Below are positions 39,063-51,237 of a DNA stretch of 64,000 nt, piece after piece (the first letter of the stretch is position 1; each line of letters starts with the position of its first letter). The position numbers and the translations under genes are program-made. The stretch spans positions 919,001 to 983,000 of the forward strand of contig NC_092359.1 of NCBI RefSeq assembly GCF_030848805.1. Reading direction: 5' to 3'. The notes beneath the pieces were generated by a model. That model did no database searches, was not told the origin of the DNA, and worked only from the letters and a program-made list of their open reading frames with translations. The stretch comes from Temnothorax longispinosus. Taxonomy: Eukaryota > Arthropoda > Insecta > Hymenoptera > Formicidae.

Positions 39063-40893
39063 GTTCTTTCCTTTTCTTTTTCTTCGAATGTTAAAGTCTG
39101 CTATCACATTATGAAAATTGTGATCATTTTTATTAGCGTAATTCAAGATAAATTCAAGTATAAAAATAAAAAATCATAAATTTTGTCGCAAAAAATTGAA
39201 TTGATTAAACTCTCTTCTTTTTTGCGTAATCCTAACATATATTTTGAAAATAGATCTTATTCCGCAATTAAATAGCAGATCGTTCGCACGCGAATGTGTA
39301 AATCGATTAGTATCATTCAACGCTTTGGAGGGGGGTGGGGGAGGGGGAGAGATTATATCTTCGCGAGAGGAATTTTGCGCGAATCCTTAATGCTTCCAAT
39401 CTTAATCGGACAATTCGCACCAAGGACTGCATAAAACTCTAAGTGATAATAATAGCGATAGTATCGCGAAGACCTAAGCATTTCCAATTTCGCGATAATC
39501 GATGCTTAAACGATGGTACGATTAAAGAAAAAAAAAGCGTAGCGATTAATAGACGAATGAAGAGGGAATAAAGGGAGAGTAAGGGAGTTAGGATAATTAG
39601 GGGGTTGTTGCATTAATTCGAAATCAATTTTGAAGCGGCGACCATCGTGATAAATACCAATATACTCTTGTCGAGACATTCGACGTTATAGGCGATCGAT
39701 GAAGTTATTTAGTGCGTAATGACAAGCGAGGAGAATAATAAATTTTTGATAATCGGAAATGTAAGAGAAACACCCGCTGACTCTCAAAAATAGATTTTAC
39801 TCCTTAGGCCTCGCGGGAAGTGTACGGACGAGGGGATCGACTCGATCGAATCGGGACGGGAAAACGATTGGCTCATCGAGCACATGTCTGACCATACACC
39901 AAACTTTACTACTGCGAACAGCTTTACTACGTCACAGGGCTCAATAAGAAGAAGAAAAAAAAACATTAGGATGTTGACGTAAAAGTATGTGCTCCGTATG
40001 TCGCGCGAGAAATTATCCTCGCGGACTTAAGGGGAGCATTTTTTCGTTATTAATTCTATATAGCTCGTAGCATTCGGCGATGCCAGTATTTTCGAACTCG
40101 TCGGCGAAATCATTGCTCTCGTCGCGAATATTGATTGTCGCGCACGGTGTTCAAGGCACTGCGAGCTTACGGAAACAGTTTAACCCTCGATAACCTGAAG
40201 ATTGATTATGACATTTAATTCGAATAAAATTCGTAGTTAATTAGATAATCGATCTAACGAGAGTTTTGCCGCCCGGCAACGACGAATCAATTGCGGGTTA
40301 AACGTGGGGGTTTCCGTGAGCGCCGATGGAGACCGCAACTAGTATATATTATATATATACACATACGTGCTTTATTTGTATATATATATTGTATATATAA
40401 TTAAGACGCCGTCGTGAGAGAGAATGCACGGCGGTGCGGACGTATCGAAACGGAACAATATATGATAAGAGGAAGACTGGAGGAGGATTAACGCGGAAGA
40501 GTTTCGCCTTTCCCAAGGATCTTTCCGGTCGATTTTTTTCCGTTCGTCGGAATTTGGACACGAAAACCTGCACCCTGAAGCAAGCCCTGAGCAGGCCCGA
40601 TGCCCGCTGATGATACCTCGTTGAGATCCATCATCGACGGGCGTCGACGCCGCAAAACCGCATATCGTGTAACATTAAACGACAAAGACGAAAGAAAAAG
40701 AGTCTCTAGAACGTTTTTTAACCTCTTAAGGAGTAGGGGTTTACGGGGCCCGGGCCGAAAAGGGGGCCTCAGAGAAATATTTTTCCTCGCTACACCTTCG
40801 AGGATCTTAGTTCACCTGTGCAATCGCGGAAACGGCTTTTCCGTTATGTATAGAATGCGTAGAGAGAAAGAGAAAGAGAGAGTGTGTTAAATT

Positions 40894-40903
40894 GAGATTG
40901 GGA

Positions 40904-40935
<32 letters not shown>
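40894..40935 (+). repeat. GA microsatellite
   Basis: Nearly pure GA repeat on the + strand. Confidence 0.9.
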
Positions 40936-40936
<1 letters not shown>

Positions 40937-43138
40937 GAGGGACATTACCATATTATATTCTCGACAGAGCTCTGTATAACACATACTTACTTATTGGTGT
41001 TATTATCGTTCTTATTATTGCTATTATTATCGTCATGCTATTACGTATATTATTATTAGTGAACGAAGCGCGATATTACGCGCCTCGAATATTATTATCA
41101 GATTATTAGTATGTCTTATTATATCATGCGAGATACGCGCTCGCGGGCGATGGGACACCTCGCACGTTGCCGTTGCTGTCCGAGATGGGACCAGATCAAG
41201 CAAGGACGAACAATCACGGACACTTCTCGATATAGCGAAAAGAGATGAAAACTTGAGCTCGTTGGAGCTCTACCACGCCTATCCAAGCAAATTCGTTCAT
41301 TCGTGCTCGTTGCGCTCTTATTTGCTTGACCTGGATCCGGTCTAAACGAACATATGACGATTAATTAACGTGATCGAGCATCCGCGAGACGTCATGTCGC
41401 GTCGCGTCGCCATTCATTTGTCAGAGATATATAATGATTTCATTATTTCCGTAAATGTACATTGTAGGATCGCGCGGCAGGATTACCACGTGCACTTCAC
41501 CGTGACAGCTGGATCCGTTAATTAATAAAACGTTTCCCTCGAACGGAACGCGGCACACCGTTGACCGCCGCGTTGACGATTGTCGATGCATTATCGATAC
41601 TTTTTAAGGGGTTAATCGGGATACCGACGATAACTTAAATGCAGAAAGCTTCCTATATACATATACAGCATACAAACTACACATATACACATAAAACAAG
41701 TGCGTAAAAGTAGGATGTTACATGCCGTGGAAACGGAACGGGAGAGAGAGGATCCTTTTTTTTTAATCACGGTACACATCGCGCCTGGAATCAGATATGT
41801 CTCGAATGAAAAAAATGTAATAGTCACTTCTACTTGTTCGACCAGCTTTACAGAATCCCCCATCAGCTATCGAGCCTGTTAGCTTCGGTACGATTTTACC
41901 CTCCGATTCCATTCGCGGTGTAACATCCGCGAGGCAGGACGAATGGACCACCCTTGAAGAAAGAAGGGACACATATACATACACACATACATTTATATAC
42001 ATACATATGGGGAAGCGGGAAATAGTCACGCACACGGGAACACGCACATAAAGGAACAGAAGAAGGGCACACATACAGACGTAAAAACGGTATAATTAGA
42101 CACTTACATTCTTTGAAACACGTGCGCGCCACTACATTGTTGATATAAATTGCGATCCATAATATGATTATTAATATTTACGATATAATTATTATCTTGC
42201 ATTGTCTAGTCATACGTTATTATTGTATAACTAACGATATTAATTATTAATTAATCTGTACTACCTAGTCGCATTATGTGTTGCATAAAGAGAAAAAAAA
42301 GAAAACTACGAAAATTCCGAAGGCAAAAGAGACCGTGTGAGCGAGAGAACGAGAGAGAAAAAGAGAAAGAGAAAAAGAAAGAGTGCGTGTAAGAAGAGAG
42401 CAAAAGAGAGATATGATTTGGATAACGATGATTCGCCCGGTGATAACAAAGATGAATACAATATGAACCGCTGAAAATTTAATTTCCTCTTTTGCAATAA
42501 AAAAGAAAGTAAGTACGATTAGTGAAGTAACGGTGATTGTGTGTGCGGGAAACCCTTCCGACACAAATAGTCTATTAATAATTAATTCATGAAAAAAATG
42601 AAGAATACTTGGTTTAAATTTCTCCTTTAAACAGGACTTATATTTTCAGCGCTTCATGTATCCCCGTGCGAGGATGCGGAATGAGATAAAAAAAGAGAGA
42701 GAGAGAGAGAGTGAGATAACGTGATGAAAGTGCGTGAGAGAAAGGGCGAGTGCGAGGATTTCCTCCGCGGTAAACCGCTGATAAATCTATGATGATCGAG
42801 TCGTAGCGATCGCAGATTTGTGATACGGGGAGAGAAGGGAGAAGAGCATCGAGCTTTCGGTCGCGATTCTCTCGTATCCGAAATTGCGATTTTGCTCGCG
42901 AATCTCGGGACAGACGAGAATCGCGCGAAAGAGAGCGGTCGGCTAGTTCGAGTCGCTCGGCGCTTTAACGAGAGAAGACTGATTGACTAGTCCGGTACAA
43001 TGCGGCACGAATTTTAGACTTTTAGGCGATCATTATCGAAGCATCGAAGCGACTAAAAGGCAACTAACGACAAAAGAGTGTAACTGATCAAATAATCAGA
43101 TCCTTTGAGATGAACGAAGCGGAGAATAGCGATTGATT

Positions 43139-43264
43139 TAGGCTGCGATCCACTTGACGCTGCAAATGCTTCGAAGCATTCCTCTTCTCTTTTCTTTCAA
43201 TGAAGAAAGAGGGAGAAGAAGAGCGCTCCAAAGTATTTGTAGCGTCAAGTGGACCGCAGCCTTA
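43139..43264. mobile_element. MITE-like element with about 51-bp terminal inverted repeats
   Basis: Arms 43139-43189 and 43213-43264 are imperfect reverse complements. The outer 20 bases read GGCTGCG(A/G)TCCACTTGACGC and its complement, with TTTA on the left and TTAA on the right as possible remains of a target duplication. Total length is about 126 nt and there is no transposase, as in miniature inverted-repeat elements. The superfamily is not identified. Confidence 0.8.
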
Positions 43265-44247
43265 ATCGTGGTGATACGAATTGAAAAAAACGTCATCATC
43301 GCTGGAACGAATAATTTAAGAATGACGGAAAGAAAGGGATAATTAAATCGCGGGAAGAGAATCTCAAGAAATGACAAGAATCGCGAAAACTGACGGTGTT
43401 TTCTTCTAATTCGTATCTCCAATTGTTTTTTGTGTCGCGACCTGTTGCGCGCGACGATACAACGATGATTTACGGATCGAGCAAAGCGCGTGCGATAAAA
43501 AAAAATCGTAGGATATAGATCGCTACGTCTCGATCGATCGTATGTCTGCGAAATGATTAGGGAAGGCGCAAAGCGATGATAACACCAGCAATCTAATCGG
43601 ATGGTGATGATTATGATAGTGAAAGAGTAGCGAAAGATAGAGATAGAGAGAGAGCGAGAGAGCGAGAGAAAAAGAGAGAGAGAGAACGAGGAAAACAAAA
43701 CGTAATTACTGTCACGAAACACGCACGCGCGCGTCGCGAGGCTTTCCCTGACGCGCCCGTGCGTACAGGTAGTAACAAAAGATGAAAGAAAAAAAGAGAA
43801 AAAAAAATGAAGAACAAAACGAGTATTAAATATATGCGGGGGCCGTGGAGAGGAGGGAACTTTCCTTTTATTCCGTAAAAGAGAAATAAAAAGAGGAAAA
43901 AGAAAACACCCGACGGGCGTCCTCCACCGTTTTCCGCGACGTCCGTCGACATCCCATCGTCTTGAAAAAAGAAAAATAAAGAAAACAAAATTAAAGCAGA
44001 AGTAAAACGCGTGATACACGTATACGCGGTTCGCTCTTAGTTTTCTCTCTCATCCGAACGCAGCATCCCTGTATCCCGCAAGACACATTCTCTTTACGTA
44101 CGTCGCCCCTCCTCTCCTATACAATCGAAAATCCTATCCTGCCTTCCTGCTTTCCTCCCTCCCTCCCTCCCTCCTACCCGAGGAGAGCTCGCGGGCCCTC
44201 CCCATATTGCAATATTTGTACTTTTCCATGTTGAAACCTCGATATAT

Positions 44248-44253
44248 AATAAA
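44248..44253 (+). terminator. Candidate distal poly(A) signal of the ELAV-family gene
   Basis: AATAAA followed within about 25 nt by a GT-containing stretch. It lies just past the last + strand GA tracts and about 180 nt before the oppositely oriented poly(A) signal of eIF2D. Confidence 0.45.
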
Positions 44254-44430
44254 TTATATTAAGAAACTTCGATCGCCTGTCATCTTTCGCATGAATGTTA
44301 CCTACTGATAGCGTCTTAAAAAATTTTCTTCTTTTTTTCTTTAGCTGTTACACTTATATACTTTATATAATAATACGACGGTTCGGATAAATACAATAAG
44401 AATTCATATGTTGTACATTTCTAAGTTGCT

Positions 44431-44436
44431 TTTATT
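44431..44436 (-). terminator. Candidate poly(A) signal of eIF2D
   Basis: AATAAA on the - strand about 260 nt after the eIF2D stop codon, facing the distal signal of the ELAV gene. Confidence 0.5.
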
Positions 44437-44694
44437 TGATAATTATTCATCACGTATTTTTCCTGGTAAGAGATAAATGTTAATTCTCCAATTATCTTAG
44501 TCTATTAAAAAACATGATTCCACAATAACTAAATTGGCAGCGTTCCTCGATTTACAATTGAAATTGTTCCGTTAAAATTGCACTCATCAATATTATCCAT
44601 TATCCATTTGCACCAAGTCTCGAGAAGAAAAATTAAAACCATGAGGAATGGTTTCAGTGTTGACAATCATTAAACATTATTTTTTCGCAAGAAT

Positions 44695-47430
44695 CTATTT
44701 TTTCTTCTTTGGAGCAAATTCTAAGCCCCTTATATAGGTCTTTTTTATTTGATATTTCTCTGCAATTAATAAATAACAAAATTACAGAGAGTTTGCGTAA
44801 TTGTAAAATATTAAATTGAATATTAAAGTCAAAGCAACTCACCTGTGAGTAATTTGTACACGTATAAGATTTGATTCCCCTGAACAAGAACGCTAGGTGT
44901 CTTTTTGCCAGGATCATCAGTGATTGTCGCGCTCGCGCCAATGCTCTGGCATTCTTTGCTGAATTCTTTCGGATTGATCCCGAACGTTTCCAGATTATTC
45001 ACCAATGTTACCTGCAATTGCGTGACGTCAGAAAAACGAATAATTTCTGTATCAATTTTTAAAAGCGGCGACCCGCCACATTTACCTTCTTTCCGCCTGA
45101 TCGCACTGTCACTCTCATGTCAATCGGTTCCAGTTTTCCCGTATGCAACAAAGTATTTCCCGCGAGGGTAACCTCGTGCATGTGCGTCATGCGTCCGACA
45201 AATTTGTTTATTCCATCCTCCATCGTCACCGTCTCCTGATGAGCCTTAGTTCGCATGATTCCCGCCAATTGGGGATTCAGCTTTAACGTTCTGCAAAATT
45301 AACCGCTGTCAATGTAGAAAAAGTGCGAGTGCGAGATTAGTTTATACGTGAAGCATTGTCGTCTTACTTTCCATCTTGCAGACCCTCCACTTTCGCGTAC
45401 TCAGTAAAACACTTTCTGATATCGGCTCTTTTCATTACGTCACCCTTTCTGCAATCATCATCGATGTAAAACGAATACAATACGCACGTTTATATATTAC
45501 GACGATGTAACATTCAGCGGCTTTTACCATCGCCGCATAGAAAACTGTCTCTTCTGCAATTACATTGCGTCGCGATAAAATGACGTCACTCACCAAGTGC
45601 CATGCCTACCGTACTTACTCATAGCCGAATTTTGATAGAACTGGCAGAACGTCGGCGGTCACTCGATAACATTCCGACACGACAGCGCTGTTCGAAACCA
45701 CTGGTTCAACCGCAGCAACTGGTTCCTCGGTAACGACTAATTTTCTCACAAGTGGATGATCAAACTTAAATAAATAACAAAATCTCTTGTAATCACTTGA
45801 TATCCTAATCAAAGAGCTTATTTCCAAAAAGTTTTTTTAATATATTCTTTATATTTGAAGAATATGAACCTGAGCGATTTGAAAAAGCTTCTTGATTATA
45901 AATAAAAAAAAAAAACAAATATTACCTTAATAGACAGCAATGTTTCAACGCCTTTTGTAATGGATGTATTGATTATTCCTTTGGCCTTCATTTCTGCTAG
46001 AAAAACCGATAACTTTTTGTACCGAGATTTCTTTACATCAACGTTTTTATCCGGCGGACATGCGGCCAACAGATGATTTTTGAAAAAGTTGGACGACAAC
46101 ATCGGCAAATCGCTAGACTTGACTGTCATCTTGCAAGCTTTCAAGAAACAATATTCCAGTAGTCTGTCCATCTCTTCGACCGGATCACCTACTTCCGGCT
46201 CAACTATGTTTGAAATTTGTACATCTTCAGTTTCTACATCTTCTTCTATATGTTCCTAAATAACATAAAAAACGATCGATTTATCTTGATCTATTTTTGA
46301 GAGAATCTTTGGCATGTCTACCTTAGAAATGATTTCATCTTTGACTACGTCGCTTGAACTCTCACTCAGGTCTAATTCGTCTAACGTATCCGGCAGAATT
46401 TCGCTTTGTTCTACGATTTCCTCTCGATTAATCGATTCGATATCTTCCAACGTATTTGTAGGGTTGTCGGCATTTGGTAAACCCAAATCAGGCCTCAGGG
46501 GTGGTTTGCCTAATTGACACAACATGTCACCGATAACGTGAAAAACCTCTACGCACTTTCCATGACCAGCTGCCATATACATGTCCTCGCTGGAAAGTGC
46601 AGTTACGCCGACGGCAACTGCAGCCTGCAGAAGGATTAAGGAATACTCTTTTTCTCTCAACATTTTGATATACAATTAACTGGTGGGATGATAAAGGTCC
46701 AAACCTTGTTCTCCTCGGTGTTAATCAACACTGGAGTACCCTTTGGCAGTTTACCAAAGCTATATAGGGTCACTGGCTCCTTCAGAATCAATCCAGGCAA
46801 CATGAGATTTGCACCGGCTAGCAATTTGGACACGACTGGCGTGTGCGTAGTGAAGGCATTTAATAAATAGGGATGGTGCCATAACGTATAAATTGTGGGA
46901 AAGAGCAGAGTGTCGTACGAATCTAGTTGAAAGAACATGGGTATCTTGGCGACGCAATATACTTTGCCTACGTGTCCACTGTGCGTTACTATTTTCATAA
47001 TGCTGATGGGTTCCTTCTTGGGCAACAGTGCGTGAATCTCTTCGTCCGAGAGACTCGGATATGCCACCAATACCTCCTCGCATAATTTTTTCCTGAAAGA
47101 GATAACAATAATCAATTATCCCTCTTCACTTAGGACATACGAATATATTGTAAGTCAAACAGATTCAGAGATATATTGTAAAAATTAAGACGTCTGGTTA
47201 TTATTGTTGGACTTGCAACGTCTCTCATATTTTTCATTATCTTCCGTGGGAGTACATACGTAAAAGATGTTCGTGAATAAGACGTTTGTTTGACAGATAA
47301 GGATGCGGAGTATACAACCTAAAGGTCCTAAAGCTACCGAAGGATTACCAAAACGTCCAAAAAATTGTACGAACCTCTCAGTTCCCTTCAACTGGTAATT
47401 AGTCTTGACTTTGAACGGCTTGATAAACAT
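44695..47430 (-). CDS. eIF2D: Eukaryotic translation initiation factor 2D (ligatin)
   Basis: Nine coding exons on the - strand: 47430-47375, 47092-46705, 46624-46322, 46255-45926, 45764-45619, 45448-45368, 45290-45086, 45011-44843 and 44759-44695. Phases agree throughout, giving 580 aa; human eIF2D has about 584. The N-terminus MFIKPFKVKTN matches the family start. The first half carries the DENR/MCT-1-like N-terminal and PUA region (PTIYTLWHHPYLL, LMLPGLI). The middle has the winged-helix/SWIB-like segments (KKSRYKKLSVFLAEMKAKG, TKGVETLLSIK). The C-terminus is an eIF1/SUI1 domain (VTLVNNLETFGI, LVQGNQI), ending in Lys-rich FAPKKKK. The protein delivers tRNA to the ribosomal P site without GTP and helps recycle 40S subunits, in the cytoplasm. 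Exon 1 uses a weak donor (AG|GTTCGT), chosen because frame and homology require it. Confidence 0.95.
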
Positions 47431-48592
47431 GTTGAACGGGCGAAATCCCCGATCGGCGAGCGTATGACGTTTAAACCTAACCCCGATCTGCCGTACGGCG
47501 GTGCATCCTTGTTTATCTCCGTTGATAGATCCCGCAGGCGCACGGCAGCGGCACGACGTTCCGCGGAAGTGGAAGCGCTGCCAACGCCAACATCACGGAC
47601 ATCGCTTCCAATTCCTGGATACGTTTTTCTAAATTTTTTATTTTCTTCTCATGTTTTCTAATTGTACATACGTATACCCTAATAAATATTTAATCATCTG
47701 TGACGAATGTGACGATGTCGACTTCGATCGCAGCAATTTTTCTACGTTATATTTTTACGCTTGAAATTAATAAGCGTTTGAGGAAATTGAAGGAAATAGA
47801 AGAAAGGAAGAAAAAAGAAAGATTAAAAATGCAGTCGAAAGATTTCATTGTTTAATATTTAAAAATATATACATTTGCAGATGTAGCACGGACGCGCACC
47901 AAAATGATGTTTTATCGGCAGTGTCGAAAAATGAACATGGCTACGTAATACTACGTAGTACTAATTTCGAAAGCGAATATATACTAGCGGTAGTGTACAG
48001 GGGCTTTCGACTTTCGACTTTCGACTTCGACGGTCCCACAAAAAAGGCCGGGATCGGCGGGATCCGGGATGGCTTCTTTCATCAGGCTTCTCTGCTTCTC
48101 TCTGCTTGGACTTTGATCAAACTACAATTAACTTGATCGGCGATTAATTCAGCCGACAGACGTGCTTAAACAAGTGTCTAACTGTATCACGTGCCCTTAA
48201 TCTAAGCCTTTTCATCCACCTGTTAAGCAACAAAAAATTAATAATAGTACAAATATCGCTCAAATTGATCACCGATTTAAATTAATAAAGTCTTATCTCT
48301 TGAACGCAAGAAGCGCAAGCAAGTGCAGCTGAAACAGAAAGAAACACTCCCCTTCCCCGTCTATCTGTCGCGCGTTATGTCCTCTCTTACGGCACGTGCG
48401 GACGTCCGGACGTGCGTCGTGCGGATAGTACGTGCGAAGTGTGTGCTGTGAGGTGAACATAACCTCAAGGCGCGTCATTATGCATAATCGAGCCGCGACG
48501 GGCGGCCCGCGAGTGTTTTGAGGTCGTCGCGACGAGATCGCGCGCGTACGTCGTCGCCTCGCCGTTTGCTTAACTAAAAGAAACGGGAAGAC
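47431..48592. promoter_or_regulatory. Divergent promoter region between eIF2D and HDHD5-like gene
   Basis: The start codons of two head-to-head genes are 1,162 nt apart and no other gene is seen between them. The region holds a GC-rich stretch at about 48340-48580 next to the HDHD5-like start, another at 47450-47600 next to eIF2D, and a TTTCGAC tandem repeat near 48006-48028. Two housekeeping genes sharing one regulatory region is plausible. Core promoter positions are not resolved. Confidence 0.5.
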
Positions 48593-48757
48593 ATGACGAT
48601 CGCCAGCGTCTTGCGGCGGCTGGACGTCACGAGGTTCGCCGGAGTCAGAGTGAGTTTCCCCGCTACTTTCGCCTTTTCCCTTTTCAAGCACGGCTGTCAC
48701 GACCGATCTGTCCGTGTGATTTCCATTTTTTCATTTATGCCGATTATCGATTTCTTA

Positions 48758-48795
<38 letters not shown>

Positions 48796-50730
48796 TTCTT
48801 TTTCTTTTTCATCTCGGCGCACCTAAGATCGCGATCGCGAGTACGTGCACCACTGTGCGTTATTATTATTCGTATTTTACATAATACTCTTTCATAACTT
48901 TGTCATTGTGCGATGCATTATTTTTAGTTTTATGTATGCAACGCATATTTTCTGACGAAGGTGTAACGCTGTGACATATTCCGTTGGAGGTCGTATTTGC
49001 TTTCTTTTCATCGACCCATTTAATGCTAATCTTTTCTTACTTATCATTAAGCATTGATAAATAATTTATGAATTGCTCGTTCAAAGTTCTTGAGATATTT
49101 TATCAAAAGATTTTAATTTGAATTTTACATTTTTTTATTAATTAATTTTTATAGATTACTTTTATTGGTACATCTATTTTATGAAAAGTGCTATAATATT
49201 CATAATTACTAGGTATGATTTATTATATCGTTAATACAATTTATATTAAATTGTATTTTTTTTATAATTTGTAAAACTACATACCTTTGTGTAACAATAT
49301 ATATGACATTTATTTAGATGTTCATGAAATTATAATTTATTAATATATTGATCACATATATTTTTAACGATACTTTCGCACTTGTACTTGTGCCAAGATC
49401 CTGCATCTTTTATATTCTATTTAAAGAATTTCAAGCGTTCAAATGGTACTACGTTTAGCCTTAATTAATATAGATTTGTTTTTTCTGTTCGCAGCATTTA
49501 AGTACAAAACCAAAATTTGGTTTGCTTTTCGACATTGACGGTGTCATAATACGTGGAAAACAAATACTGCCGCCGGTAAAAGAGTCTTTCAAACGACTTC
49601 AAGGGGACAATGGAAAATTTCGCGTTCCCACGCTATTCGTTACTAACAGCGGAAATTCACTGCGTAGTCAGAAAGCAGCAGAGCTGTCAAAGTGGATAGG
49701 CGCCGAAGTTACGGAGTCGCAAGTTGTCCTGGCTCACTCACCATTGCAAATGTTTGATAATCTTCATAATAAACAAGTTCTCATATCGGGTCAAGGTCCA
49801 ATAACGGATATAGCCCGAGAACTGGGCTTCAAGAAGACGACAACTATAGAGGAACTAGTGAAAAACTTTCCGTGCTTAGATTACATAAACCTGAAGAAAA
49901 GAAATCCGATTTGTGGTCCAATTGATCCAAATTTCCCGCAAATCGAGGGAATCTTGCTCTTAAGCGAGCCAATAAATTGGGAAACATCGTTGCAATTAAT
50001 GGTGGATCTTCTGCTTACCAACGGGATGCCCACAGGATTGCCTACTGCTATTCCGTATCCGCACATTCCAGTGTTGGCATGCAACATGGATTTGCTTTGG
50101 GCGTCGCAGGCGCCGATTCCGCGATATGGCCACGGTGCTTTCTTATTGTGTCTTGAGAACTTGTACAAGAAAGTTACAGGCAAAGACATGACATACGTTG
50201 CTCTAGTCGGAAAACCTAGTGAGATTACATATTACCATGCCAATCAAATGCTCGTTAATCACGCCAGAAGCATTGGCATTGACAATATCGACACGATTTA
50301 TGCTATTGGGTGTGTATCGAACAGAAATATTTGTTAAATGCGTTCATATACCTATTTTGTTTACATATTATATTATAATATATTATATAAAATAATTTAC
50401 GCATGATTTTTTTACAGCGACAATATTAATACCGATATTTTCGGCGCGAACCTGTACGACAAGTATTTATCCCGTTACGAGTCCGGGGAAGGTACTAAGT
50501 CCCGTAGTCTCGAGAAACTCCTTGGAAAGAACATGAGAGATCCCAGCGCGAAGGCCTGCATTAGTATTTTAGTCGAGACTGGTGTGCATCAACGAGATTC
50601 CAAGTTTATACCCGAACACAGTCCTAGGGATTTCTTGCCGGTCGACGATGGCCTATGTAAACCGGCGTTCATCGTGAAGGACGTCGGGCAAGCTATCAAT
50701 CTGGCGTTTAAAGAAGAAAAGTTTGAATAA
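48593..50730 (+). CDS. Hdhd5: HAD-superfamily hydrolase, HDHD5/CECR5-like
   Basis: Three exons, 48593-48649, 49495-50309 and 50418-50730, with consistent GT-AG borders and phases, encode 394 aa. Exon 1 gives a short Arg-rich N-terminus (ASVLRRLDVTRFAGVRHLS) typical of a mitochondrial presequence. HAD motif I is FDIDGV with Asp32 and Asp34. Motif II is the TNSG at 69-72. A conserved Lys lies in VGKPSE near residue 260. Motif IV is GDNINTDI, beginning at residue 291 across the second intron. These match the CECR5 branch of type IIA HAD proteins, which resemble phosphatases. The true substrate of this branch is not established. All catalytic residues are intact and the length is near the family norm. 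Poly(A) signals follow at 51091 and 51126. Confidence 0.93.
48756..48806 (+). repeat. CT-rich microsatellite in HDHD5-like intron 1
   Basis: CTCTCT tract followed by TTTC units on the sense strand of the first intron. Confidence 0.9.
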
Positions 50731-51183
50731 GTTAGTGCATAATAGATAGCCTTGGGATATTCATATCCTTATATCGTCGGAGAAAAAAAGAATGAAAGAG
50801 AGAGAAAGAGACAAAGAGAGGGAATGTGCAAGATAATGTGAGTATTATAGCAAATAATCTTTTAGAAAGTGTTAGCCTTCATCATAGACGACATTTTGCA
50901 GCAGAGAAACAGAAAATAGCAGGAGAGGCTATAATACGTTATGAAAGTGTAGTATATTTAGTTTGCTCCTTTTTCAATGTCTTTCTGATTTTTTAAAACT
51001 GCCTACTTGACAAAGAAAAAAAAACGAATTTTAGCGCGTTACAGCGAACTATATTAACTATATCAATAGGAAAGAATGAGGTGAAGACGAAATAAATTCA
51101 GATTAATTTATATTGTAGATAGAACAATAAAAAGAGGATATTGCTATATTATTGTTACACACATATTGAGACAATAAATACAC

Positions 51184-51237
<54 letters not shown>

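Larger units (their letters stand above)
22402..44270 (+). other. elavl2: Very long probable 3' UTR of the ELAV-family gene
   Basis: No gene is recognisable on either strand over about 21.9 kb; the longer - strand frames are antisense to GA repeats. GA-rich tracts recur on the + strand (for example near 22905, 23725, 24060-24150, 28970, 29870, 30430, 32430, 32950, 36715, 40860, 42340, 43620), whereas tracts in the introns are CT. Poly(A) signals include AATAAA at 24154 (proximal) and 44248 (distal, about 180 nt before the eIF2D signal on the other strand). Neuronal ELAV genes of insects are known for extended 3' UTRs, so one long UTR with several ends is the simplest reading. Separate non-coding transcripts are the alternative. 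Confidence 0.55.

Noticed and set aside
43138..44019. 293-codon open frame on the - strand
   Set aside because: It is antisense to GA-rich repeats and a MITE-like element. The protein is Phe/Ser/Leu low-complexity and resembles nothing known.
48293..48700. 135-codon open frame on the - strand
   Set aside because: It overlaps the HDHD5-like first exon on the opposite strand and the shared promoter region; it is basic and featureless.
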